A DNA stretch of 7,112 bases from Streptosporangiaceae bacterium (GCA_030043395.1 JASHXW010000366.1:1-7112); one strand, 5' to 3'; positions 1 through 6,972 are shown, numbered from the stretch's first letter. A program made the numbers and translations. The notes: a model not told the origin generated them from the letters alone.

Positions 1-3000
1 AGCCGTGCGTATGCCAGCGCGGAGCCCGCGCGCTGGCTCGCCCTGGAAACAGCGGCCCGTGCACTGGCTGCGGCTGGCTGGGCAAGCGGTTCCCGTCCCC
101 TGACGGGCCGAGTGGGCACCTTCATGGCGACTGCGGCTGGCGGCGGTGGTGGCCAGGCGGTCTCGGCGGCGATCTGCGCTCGCCTGGGCCTGGCCGGAGC
201 CGAAGGGGCCATCCGAGTGGACAGCTCGTCGTCACTTGCCAGCGTGGCGCAGGCTTGCGCTTGCCTGGCCGCAGGCGAGATCGACATCGCCATCGCCGGC
301 GGGGCCGACACCGTGCTTGATCCAGCCCGCCTGGCCAGCTTGACCGAGTCGGGTTCGCTCGCGACAGGTGACGTCCGGATCTACGACCAGCACCCGACCG
401 GTTTCCTGCCTGGTGACGGCTCGGGCGCGGTGGTTCTCGTCCGTAGCCCTGATGCCATGGCCGCGGGCCTGCATGTCCACGCGGAGATACTCGGCTGGGG
501 TACCGATGCCGGCAAGTCACCGAGCCTCGACCGCGCGACGCGGCTGCTCGCCGCCATGTGGCAGGCCTATGACGCGGCTCAGGTCGACCCGCTGGACGTG
601 CGGCTCATCGAGGGCTGCGCAACTGGCGTCCCCGCAGCCGACGAGGCCGACCTGGCCGCGCTGACGGCGCTGCGCGCGGGCGCGAGCCAGGTCGCGAGCG
701 TAGGGCGGGTCGCTGCCCTCGGCTCGGTGAGCGCGAACATCGGCGACACGGGGGCGGCCGCCGGAATCGCGGGCCTGATCAAGGCAGTCCTGGCAGCGAG
801 CAACGCGGTGCTGCCGCCATCGACTGGCACGCGCGCGCCACATCGGATGCTCCGCGACGGAAGCGCAGGACTGAGCTCGCCAGCTCGGGCACAACCATGG
901 CAGGGGATCGTCCGCCATGCCGCGGTGAGCGCGACCGGCCAGAGTGAGCCCGCTGTTCACCTCGTGCTTCGCGGTGGCCCCGGAGGCCCGCGGGCGGACA
1001 AGACCGTTAAGCGTGGGCCGCGCAGCGTGCGCCGAGCGCAGCCGGCCGCTGTCGCCAGGACCGGCGCCAGGACCGGAGCACCGAAGGCGGGCTACGCCGC
1101 CGACCACGGCCAGCCGCTGGCCTACCTGCTCCGCTCGCCGAATCGATCGGCGCTTGCAGCGGTCCTATCCAGGATCGCGGACATCGCACCGGGGCTCACC
1201 GACGGCCAGCTCCAGGACCTGGCCGTGCAACTCACCCACGCCGCAGCAGACGCGACCCCCGAGCACGCTGACGCACGCGATGTCCGGGTCGCATTGGTAG
1301 CCGGCAACCAAGATCAGCTCGCAGAGCTGGCGAGGAGCGCCGCGGAGCTGCTTCCCCGGCTGGCGAGCGGAACGCTGAACATCAGGCCTGGCATCTTCGC
1401 CTCGGACTGGGCGGGCCAGCTTAGCCTGCTGCTCGCCGGCCGGCGTTATCCCGCTGACCTACCGCAGAGTGAGCTGAGCCGGATCCTGGACATCCTGGAG
1501 CGGCTCGACTCCCTCGGCGTTCGCGCAACGAGCGCCGCCGGCTACGGAGTTGGTGAGCTGGCAGGTCTGGTCTGGGCTGGCTGCATCAGCCCGGCCGATG
1601 CGCGGGCGCTGATCGCACTGCGAGCGGCCGTCCTTGCGGCCCCGCCAGAAGTGGCGGCGGAGCGGCTGCGCGATGGCCTGGACATGCTCGGGACGTTCCA
1701 GTTCCGGTCCCCGGGGAAGCGGCTGCTGTCGGCCTATACCGGCTACGAACTGAGCGACCGCCGGGCGATCGGCGAGATGCTGCGCGCCGAGCTTGTCCAC
1801 GCGGCGAGCGCCACCCGGCAACCCGCCAATGGCCGCCTGGCCAACGCGGTGAACTTCGCGGCCCTCGGTGCGGATCTCCTCTTGGTCACCGGCATGGACG
1901 GCCAGCTCGATCGCGCCCTCAGTGAGCTCGACGTTCCGGCGATCAGCATCCCCGGCGATGCGTCCGACGACGCGCAGGTCGACCAGGCCGCCGCGGCGAT
2001 GTTCGCGATCGGTGCGCTGACCAGGCCCGAGGCGCTCTATGCCGGCCTTGCTGGCCGACGCATCGACATCTGGCGGGAGCCGCTGTTCATCGTCAGGCCG
2101 CCGCAGCCGCCAGCCGAGTCCGAGCCAGCGCAACCGGATCCACCACAGCCCAAGCAAGCCCAACCCAAGCAAGCCCAACCCGAACTAGCCGAGCCCGAAC
2201 TAGCTCAGCCCGAACCAGCCGAGCCCAAGCGAGCCGAGGCTGAGCCGGCTGAGGCTGACCTGGCCGAGGCTGACCTGGCCGAGACTGCCCTGGCCGAGAC
2301 TGAGCGAGCCGATGACCAGCCCGTCGAAGCGGCCGCCTCGGGGTCTGAGGCGGGCGTGCCTGGCGAGGGCGAAGCCTTCGCTTCTCCCAGTGCCGTGCCG
2401 CGCCCACCGCTGTCGTCAGCGGCCGAAGCTGTCACGGGAATTGCTACCTGGACGCGCTGCTTTGCCGAGGAGACCAGGCCGCTGGCGTTTCCCCTGCCGA
2501 CCTGCGACGACCGGCCCTGGCGGGTGCGCACGGCAGGCTGGGAGCCGCTGCGCAAGAAGATCTCTGAGCTCTTCACGCATGATGCGAAAGCGGACCGCAC
2601 ACTTGCTGTGCTGGGCAGCCTTGACGACCCTGCTACGCCGGACGCCGCCGTCTGGGCCGCGAAGGACGCGATGAGCACCGGCCAGCTCGTCGCGATCTGC
2701 ACCGGAGCCGGGCCGAGCGGGCTGTTCGCAACCCTGCGAGCCGAGCACCCCGAGGTCGGCATCACCATCGTCCGCACAGCGATGACCGAGGAAGGCATCG
2801 TCGCGGCGAGCCGACTGGCAGCGGCGACTCCTGGCCAGTATCGCGAACTCGCACTCGGCCCCGACGGCACCGCGCTCGAGCCGGTCGTCGCTCCTGTCGC
2901 CATCCCTGGCGCCGCCGACTTCCCACTCGGCCAAGACGATGTCGTCCTGATCAGCCGAGCCTCGGGTGCCGCTGGGCTCGCGTTCGCCAAGGTGGTCGCC

Positions 3001-5481
3001 TGTTCAGGGGCCGCAGCCGTGCTCATCGGACGCGAGCACGCAGACGAGGACGACGAGGTCATCGCAGACCTCGAGCGACTTCGCAGCGCTGGCGCCAGAA
3101 TCAGCTACGAGGTTGTCGACCTAGCCGACCACGTAGCGCTTGTCGCAGCGGTCAAGCGCGTGGAAAGCCGGCTCGGCCGGGTCACTGCGATCAGCCACAC
3201 GACATCCGCCGGCCCGCCACTGTCCCTGGTGGAACTGAGCCACATCTGCGTTCACCGCAGGGTGCGACGGTGCAATGCCGCACTCGACCAGATGGCGGCA
3301 GCCGTCCGCACCGCGGAACGCGCGCGAGGCGAGGGACCGAGCGCGGTACGCCTGATCGTGACCTTCGGGTCGGTCGCCGGGCGGTACGGCCTAGCCGGGG
3401 AAGGACTGCTCGCTCTCGCGAGCGGCGCCCTGGCCGACCACGCAAGGCGGCTCGCAGACGCCAGTCCCGGCTGCCGTGCCGTGCACGTGGACTTCCCCGC
3501 CTGGTCCGGCACGGGCCTGGGCGAGCGGGCCGACTTCCTCGCCGCGAGCGGCAAAGCTGGCCACGCGGCGCTGACGATAGCAACTGGATCCAGGCTGCTG
3601 CTTAAGCTGCTCACGACGGACGGCCTGCCAGCCAGGCTCGCCGTGCATGGACGGGTGGGCCTGCTCGCACCGAGCCAGATCGCCTCGGACATCGCCGGAC
3701 CTGCCCTCGGCCCTGAAAGCGGCGTCGATGCCAAGGACGCGGCGGCCGGACAGCGTGGCAGGTTTACCGAGCACGTCCTGGTGAGCTATCCGGGCATCGA
3801 GCTCATCACCGAGGCCACCATTTCCTTCCAGACCGATCCGTACCTGCGCGACTACCTGGTCGACGGGTCAGCTGTCCTGGCGCCCGCGATGGCACTGGAA
3901 GCGATGTCCCAGGTTGCTTCCGTTCTCGCAGGCGGGCCGACGCTCAAAGCGAACGACGTCACGATGGCCGCCCCGATCATGCTGCCGGCGGGGCTAGCCA
4001 GCTCAGCCGCGAGAGTCAGGATTAGCGCGTTGCGGGAGCCAGGCTCCATCACGGTCACCGTCAGAAGCGACGTGAGCGGGTTCGCGATCGAGCACTGCCG
4101 AGCAAGCTTCTCCTGCGATAACTCACTCGCCCGCCAGCACGAGCAGGACCTTGAGCGCCAAGCAGATCCGCAGGACCTCGGCGAGCAGGTCGAGCAGGTC
4201 GAGCTAGCAGAGCAGGTCGAGCTAGCAGAGCAGGTCGGGCTAGCCGAGCAGGTCGAGCAGGTCCCCGGCCAACAGGACTCCGAGCCGCAGCCCATGGCCG
4301 CGCCGACGACGGATGGACGCGACCTATACGGGTCGACGTGCTTCCAGGGCGGTCGGTTCGCCAGGCTCAAGCAGGTGCGGATCCTGACCCCGCAGTCAGC
4401 GATCGCGCTGGCCAGCGGCTCGGACGAAGAGCCATGGTTCGGCCCGGCGAGTGAGCCGGCCGAGGGCGGGCAGGCCGATGGCGAGTCGGCCGAGGGCGAG
4501 CCGGCCGAGGGCGAGCCGGCCGAGGGCGAGCAGCCAGCGGACGCCGGGCTGCTGCTCGGCGATCCAGGGCTCAGCGACGCGACGCTGCAGGTGCTCCAGG
4601 CCTGCGTCCCGCACCGGCGCCTGACGATGGCCGGATGCGAATCGGTCACCTTCAGCGGGTCGCTCGCAAGTGGGACGGCGGTGATCCGCGCGACGCAGCT
4701 TGAGCAGGCGGACGCTGCAGTCACTCGCCCGGCGGAGTACGTCTGGGACGTCGAAGCAGCCGACGAGGCGGGAAACACTCTGATCACCTGGCGCCGGCTG
4801 AGGATGCGCGATGCTGGCTCGCTGCCGCCACACGGAGCCTGGCCGGCCTCGCTGCTGCCCTGCTACCTGGAGCGAACCCTGGCCGACCTTGGCCTCGGCG
4901 ACGCCGGCCTGCACATCGAGGCGCGCGTCATCCAGGCAGGCGGACCGCAATCCGGCCACGAACCCGCGCGCCTTGAGCTGAGCGCTCGCGCAACTGGTCC
5001 AGTGGCGTGCCACACGGAGCTCGTAACCGACGCGAGGGACGGCAAGGAGGCAAGCACGGGCCCAGAGCGCACTAACAAGGCCGCCGCTGCGGTCGCCGAC
5101 CGCATCATGCACGCCCAGCCCCCGGTGATCGGCCTGGCAGCCGCCGGCGACGCGGCCCCCGACGCGGCCGGGTCCGTGACTGGCGCCGGAAGCGGAGCCG
5201 GCGCGGCGTCACGCGATGACGCCAGGGCGGCGGCTGTCACGACCGCCATGACAAGGGCGATACGGCGCTGCCTGCCGGGCCTCGCGCCCCGGGATCTCGC
5301 GGCGACGCCCACTACGCCGACGAGCCGCTCTTTCGCTGGCGCCGGGTGGCTGGTGCTCAACGCTCGCCAGGCGACCGTCGCCGCCGCGGTGATCGACGTG
5401 GCTGACCTCGGCGCCCCTGTGGCGATCGCCATCAGGACTGGCGAGCTCCGCCGCTTTCCGTGGCGCCCGCCCGGTCGGTAG
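1..5481 (+). CDS. Enediyne PKS (PksE)-like multidomain protein, catalytically degenerate, 5' partial
   Basis: The frame is open to the left edge, so the start lies outside; 1826 residues are visible and numbered here from base 1. Family PksE proteins (about 1900-2000 aa) build a polyene on their own ACP. Domain order fits: KS (about 1-323), AT (about 371-698, ending in IDIWRE at 688-693), linker (700-800), KR region (about 816-1215), DH (about 1257-1600, with LQACVPHRR just after D1526), PPTase-like end (about 1640-1826). Catalytic residues are lost throughout: KS VDSSSSL at 73-79 lacks Cys, the two His are C206 and D249; AT has GYGVGE (514-519) instead of GHSxGE; KR has L1137 for Tyr; DH has Y1285 for His; the PPTase has CHTE (H1671) for CDVE. 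No ACP with a DSL-type serine is visible. Tandem repeats lie in the ACP position and twice in the DH region. No stop, frameshift or TTA codon was seen. Family assignment is strong. Function is unknown: polyketide synthesis by this chain alone looks impossible, so it is a pseudoenzyme/scaffold or a decaying paralogue. Confidence 0.88.
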   Translation, partial: SRAYASAEPARWLALETAARALAAAGWASGSRPLTGRVGTFMATAAGGGGGQAVSAAICARLGLAGAEGAIRVDSSSSLASVAQACACLAAGEIDIAIAGGADTVLDPARLASLTESGSLATGDVRIYDQHPTGFLPGDGSGAVVLVRSPDAMAAGLHVHAEILGWGTDAGKSPSLDRATRLLAAMWQAYDAAQVDPLDVRLIEGCATGVPAADEADLAALTALRAGASQVASVGRVAALGSVSANIGDTGAAAGIAGLIKAVLAASNAVLPPSTGTRAPHRMLRDGSAGLSSPARAQPWQGIVRHAAVSATGQSEPAVHLVLRGGPGGPRADKTVKRGPRSVRRAQPAAVARTGARTGAPKAGYAADHGQPLAYLLRSPNRSALAAVLSRIADIAPGLTDGQLQDLAVQLTHAAADATPEHADARDVRVALVAGNQDQLAELARSAAELLPRLASGTLNIRPGIFASDWAGQLSLLLAGRRYPADLPQSELSRILDILERLDSLGVRATSAAGYGVGELAGLVWAGCISPADARALIALRAAVLAAPPEVAAERLRDGLDMLGTFQFRSPGKRLLSAYTGYELSDRRAIGEMLRAELVHAASATRQPANGRLANAVNFAALGADLLLVTGMDGQLDRALSELDVPAISIPGDASDDAQVDQAAAAMFAIGALTRPEALYAGLAGRRIDIWREPLFIVRPPQPPAESEPAQPDPPQPKQAQPKQAQPELAEPELAQPEPAEPKRAEAEPAEADLAEADLAETALAETERADDQPVEAAASGSEAGVPGEGEAFASPSAVPRPPLSSAAEAVTGIATWTRCFAEETRPLAFPLPTCDDRPWRVRTAGWEPLRKKISELFTHDAKADRTLAVLGSLDDPATPDAAVWAAKDAMSTGQLVAICTGAGPSGLFATLRAEHPEVGITIVRTAMTEEGIVAASRLAAATPGQYRELALGPDGTALEPVVAPVAIPGAADFPLGQDDVVLISRASGAAGLAFAKVVACSGAAAVLIGREHADEDDEVIADLERLRSAGARISYEVVDLADHVALVAAVKRVESRLGRVTAISHTTSAGPPLSLVELSHICVHRRVRRCNAALDQMAAAVRTAERARGEGPSAVRLIVTFGSVAGRYGLAGEGLLALASGALADHARRLADASPGCRAVHVDFPAWSGTGLGERADFLAASGKAGHAALTIATGSRLLLKLLTTDGLPARLAVHGRVGLLAPSQIASDIAGPALGPESGVDAKDAAAGQRGRFTEHVLVSYPGIELITEATISFQTDPYLRDYLVDGSAVLAPAMALEAMSQVASVLAGGPTLKANDVTMAAPIMLPAGLASSAARVRISALREPGSITVTVRSDVSGFAIEHCRASFSCDNSLARQHEQDLERQADPQDLGEQVEQVELAEQVELAEQVGLAEQVEQVPGQQDSEPQPMAAPTTDGRDLYGSTCFQGGRFARLKQVRILTPQSAIALASGSDEEPWFGPASEPAEGGQADGESAEGEPAEGEPAEGEQPADAGLLLGDPGLSDATLQVLQACVPHRRLTMAGCESVTFSGSLASGTAVIRATQLEQADAAVTRPAEYVWDVEAADEAGNTLITWRRLRMRDAGSLPPHGAWPASLLPCYLERTLADLGLGDAGLHIEARVIQAGGPQSGHEPARLELSARATGPVACHTELVTDARDGKEASTGPERTNKAAAAVADRIMHAQPPVIGLAAAGDAAPDAAGSVTGAGSGAGAASRDDARAAAVTTAMTRAIRRCLPGLAPRDLAATPTTPTSRSFAGAGWLVLNARQATVAAAVIDVADLGAPVAIAIRTGELRRFPWRPPGR
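2151..2315 (+). repeat. 15-bp tandem repeat array in the ACP position (about 11 units)
   Basis: Eleven consecutive 15-bp units keep one register. Units at 2151-2165 and 2166-2180 (caagcaagcccaacc) are identical, and gaggctgacctggcc is exactly duplicated at 2251-2265 and 2266-2280; others differ by a few bases. The units encode five-residue repeats that grade from QPKQA and PELAE to EADLA, giving a highly charged, Pro/Ala/Glu-rich and probably disordered linker (about residues 717-772). In PksE relatives the stretch between the AT end (IDIWRE) and the KR region holds the ACP, which is not recognisable here. Confidence 0.92.
4183..4263 (+). repeat. 9-bp tandem repeat array (9 units) within the DH region
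   Basis: Nine 9-bp units alternate between gagcaggtc (6 exact copies) and gagctagca-like units (3 copies, one variant gggctagcc), making a partial 18-bp higher-order period. They encode EQV and ELA triplets (residues 1395-1421), a Glu/Gln/Val-rich segment. It lies between the first hot-dog half (ending near EHCRASFSC) and the conserved LYG..CFQGGRF stretch, so it expands a linker, not a fold core. Confidence 0.93.
4453..4527 (+). repeat. 15-bp tandem repeat array (5 units) within the DH region
   Basis: Five 15-bp units follow each other; gagccggccgagggc occurs exactly at 4453-4467, 4498-4512 and 4513-4527, with one single-base variant (4483-4497) and one more diverged unit (4468-4482). They encode EPAEG-type pentads (residues 1485-1509). 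The array lies between the conserved PWFGP and LGDPG motifs, which are separated by only a short stretch in PksE relatives. Confidence 0.93.
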
Positions 5482-5486
5482 ACCGG
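5471..5486 (+). terminator. Hairpin over the stop codon of the PKS-like gene
   Basis: CCGGTC-GGTA-GACCGG forms a perfect 6-bp stem with a 4-nt loop, and the TAG stop (5479-5481) lies at the loop/stem border. No T-tract follows, which is usual for actinomycete terminators but leaves its role open: it could be a weak terminator, an mRNA-stabilising stem between the two genes, or chance in GC-rich DNA. Confidence 0.3.
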
Positions 5487-5498
5487 TCAAGAAATAGC

Positions 5499-5527
5499 CT
5501 GATACTGGCGTGGTCTGCCACTATGGG
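5499..5527 (+). promoter_or_regulatory. Weak sigma70-type promoter candidate ahead of the P450 gene
   Basis: CTGATA at 5499-5504 and TATGGG at 5522-5527 are 17 bp apart in the gap before the P450 gene. Both hexamers are poor matches, so this is only a candidate; the P450 may instead be read through from the upstream gene. Confidence 0.2.
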
Positions 5528-5548
5528 TACTGCTGAGTAACCCGAGTT

Positions 5549-5553
5549 GAAGG
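5549..5553 (+). promoter_or_regulatory. Ribosome binding site that decides the P450 start
   Basis: GAAGG lies 9 nt ahead of the GTG at 5563 but only 3 nt ahead of the alternative TTG at 5557, so the GTG is the better start. Confidence 0.6.
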
Positions 5554-5562
5554 CGGTTGCCC

Positions 5563-6834
5563 GTGTCCTCTCCAGCCTCTGCCTCCCCCGCCTCCTCGGC
5601 CGATGGCATCGACCTGTCGGCGAACGAGTTCTGGGCGCTGCCGCTCAGCGAGAGGGAGGCAGCATTCGCGGAGCTGCGCAAGCTGGATGCGCCGCCGTAC
5701 TTCGCTGATCCCGAGACTCCGTTCACGACCGCGGGCGACGGCTACTACGCCCTCGTCAAGCACGCCGACGTGCTCGAGGCCAGCCGTAACCCTGACATCT
5801 TCTCCTCGGCCCGCGGCGCGACTAGCCTGGTCGACCTGCCGCCGGAGTTCAACGAGTACTTCGGCTCGATGATCAACCTGGACGACCCGCGGCACGCCAG
5901 GCTGCGCCGGATCGTCTCCCGCGCGTTCACGCCCCGCATGATCAAGAAGTTCGAGGACGACGCGCAGCGCGCGGCCGCTCAGATCGTCGACGACCTGCTG
6001 GCCACCGGGCCATGCGACTTCGTTCAGCACGTCTCGGCGAGGCTGCCCCTGAAGATCATCTGCGACATGATGGGGATCGGCGACGAGCACTACGAGATGG
6101 TGCTGCGGAACACGAACAGGATCCTGGCCGGCGGGGATCCGGAGTTCCTCAGCGACAACATGGACGAGGCAATCGGCCAGCTCCTGACAGCAGGCGCTGA
6201 CCTGGCTGCCCTCGTCACCAGCCTGGCCGCCGAGCGCGAGGGCAACCCCAGCGACGACTTGATCTCCGCTCTTGCCACCGCGAACGTCGACGGAGAACAG
6301 CTCACGCCAGCCGAGCTCGCCTCGTTCTTCATCTTGCTCGTCGTCGCCGGAAACGAGACGACCCGCAACGCGATCTCGCATTCGCTCGTCCTGCTCACCG
6401 ACAATGCCGACCAGCGTGATCTGCTGCTCGCCGACTTCGACGGCCGGATCGCCGGGGCGGTCGAGGAGATCGTGCGATACGTCTCGCCGGTGATCTGGAT
6501 GCGGCGATCGGTCACGCGTGACGCGGTGATCAACGGCCACCAGTACCACGAGGGGGACAAGACGGCCCTGCTGTACTGGTCGGCCAACCGGGACGAGTCA
6601 GTCTTCGACCACCCGCTGGGCTTCGACATCACCCGCTCCCCCAATCCGCACGTCGGGTTCGGCGGCGCGGGACCGCACTTCTGCCTGGGAGCGCACCTAG
6701 CGCGCCGCGAGATAACCGTCATGCTCCGCGAGCTGCTGCACCGGGTACCGACCATCCGCGCCGCCGGGGAGCCGGACAGGCTGCTGTCCAGCTTCATTAA
6801 CGGCATCAAGCACCTGCCGTGTGATTTCGACTGA
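5563..6834 (+). CDS. Cytochrome P450, CYP124-like
   Basis: A soluble bacterial class I P450 of 423 residues, typical length, which would use ferredoxin and reductase partners not seen here. Diagnostic motifs are complete: I-helix oxygen-activation motif AGNETTRN (262-269), K-helix ExxR (E302-R305) and heme loop FGGAGPHFCLG (366-376) with C374 as the heme thiolate ligand. Stretches such as EYFGSMINLDDPRH, IICDMMGI, SFFILLVVAGNETTRN and a C-terminal LLSSFINGIKHLP recall mycobacterial CYP124 (omega-hydroxylase of methyl-branched lipids), with CYP125/CYP142 as related alternatives; the true substrate is not readable. It starts 81 bp after the PKS-like gene on the same strand, so co-transcription is possible, and a tailoring role on a lipid or polyketide is only inference. 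GTG 5563 is chosen over TTG 5557 by ribosome-site spacing. No sign of degeneration. Confidence 0.96.
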   Translation: MSSPASASPASSADGIDLSANEFWALPLSEREAAFAELRKLDAPPYFADPETPFTTAGDGYYALVKHADVLEASRNPDIFSSARGATSLVDLPPEFNEYFGSMINLDDPRHARLRRIVSRAFTPRMIKKFEDDAQRAAAQIVDDLLATGPCDFVQHVSARLPLKIICDMMGIGDEHYEMVLRNTNRILAGGDPEFLSDNMDEAIGQLLTAGADLAALVTSLAAEREGNPSDDLISALATANVDGEQLTPAELASFFILLVVAGNETTRNAISHSLVLLTDNADQRDLLLADFDGRIAGAVEEIVRYVSPVIWMRRSVTRDAVINGHQYHEGDKTALLYWSANRDESVFDHPLGFDITRSPNPHVGFGGAGPHFCLGAHLARREITVMLRELLHRVPTIRAAGEPDRLLSSFINGIKHLPCDFD

Positions 6835-6852
6835 GCTACAGCTCCTCATTGC

Positions 6853-6865
6853 CCGCCTATGGCGG
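6853..6865 (+). terminator. Small hairpin just after the P450 gene
   Basis: CCGCC-TAT-GGCGG is a perfect 5-bp stem with a 3-nt loop, 18 nt after the P450 stop, without a T-tract. It is a weak terminator candidate. Confidence 0.25.
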
Positions 6866-6908
6866 CCGTTCGGCGTGCCGATTGGACCCGCTCTTTCCCA
6901 TACAGGTG

Positions 6909-6928
6909 CCATTGCCCGAAGGGCTTGG
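6909..6928 (+). terminator. Second hairpin after the P450 gene
   Basis: GCCC-GAA-GGGC (6914-6924) is a 4-bp stem with a triloop, extended below a small internal loop by CCA pairing with TGG (6909-6911 with 6926-6928). No T-tract. Together with the preceding hairpin it could end transcription of the P450, but it is short. Confidence 0.25.
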
Positions 6929-6942
6929 ATGTCAATTCCATA

Positions 6943-6972
6943 ACACGCCGTAGTTGCGCCTGTACGACGTGT
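6943..6972. repeat. Operator-like inverted repeat
   Basis: ACACGCCGTA (6943-6952) and TACGACGTGT (6963-6972) pair in 9 of 10 positions across a 10-bp spacer, so the half-site centres are 20 bp apart, about two helical turns. The repeat ends at a promoter-like TATAAC. Such a dyad fits binding by a dimeric repressor or activator; the regulator is unknown. Confidence 0.45.

Noticed and set aside
2205..3062. Long minus-strand open frames opposite the PKS-like gene (for example 2205-3062 and 3852-4787)
   Set aside because: They are Ser/Arg/Ala-rich low-complexity shadows of a high-GC coding strand, with no recognisable motifs, and they mirror the repeats of the true gene.
2151..4527. Tandem arrays considered as CRISPR or as plasmid iterons
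   Set aside because: Units are 9-15 bp with no spacers, contiguous, all in frame and translated within one coding frame.
112..5481. GTG at 112 as the true start of the PKS-like gene
   Set aside because: The frame is open from base 1, and the codons before 112 read as KS sequence (AEPARWLALETAARALAAAGW, matching the HWLALE-type stretch of PksE proteins), so the gene begins left of the window.
1..5481. Interpretation as an active enediyne PKS
   Set aside because: Domain order fits, but the catalytic residues of KS, AT, KR, DH and PPTase are replaced and no ACP is visible, so activity by this chain alone is not supported.
5557..5562. TTG at 5557 as the P450 start
   Set aside because: Only 3 nt separate it from the GAAGG ribosome site; GTG at 5563 has a 9-nt spacing.
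5521..6549. 342-codon minus-strand frame opposite the P450 gene
   Set aside because: The + strand frame has unmistakable P450 motifs throughout; the antisense product shows no family resemblance and is a GC-driven shadow.
6697..6912. Small minus-strand frame across the P450 end
   Set aside because: It mostly overlaps the conserved P450 heme-binding region, has no clear ribosome site that I can see and no recognisable product.
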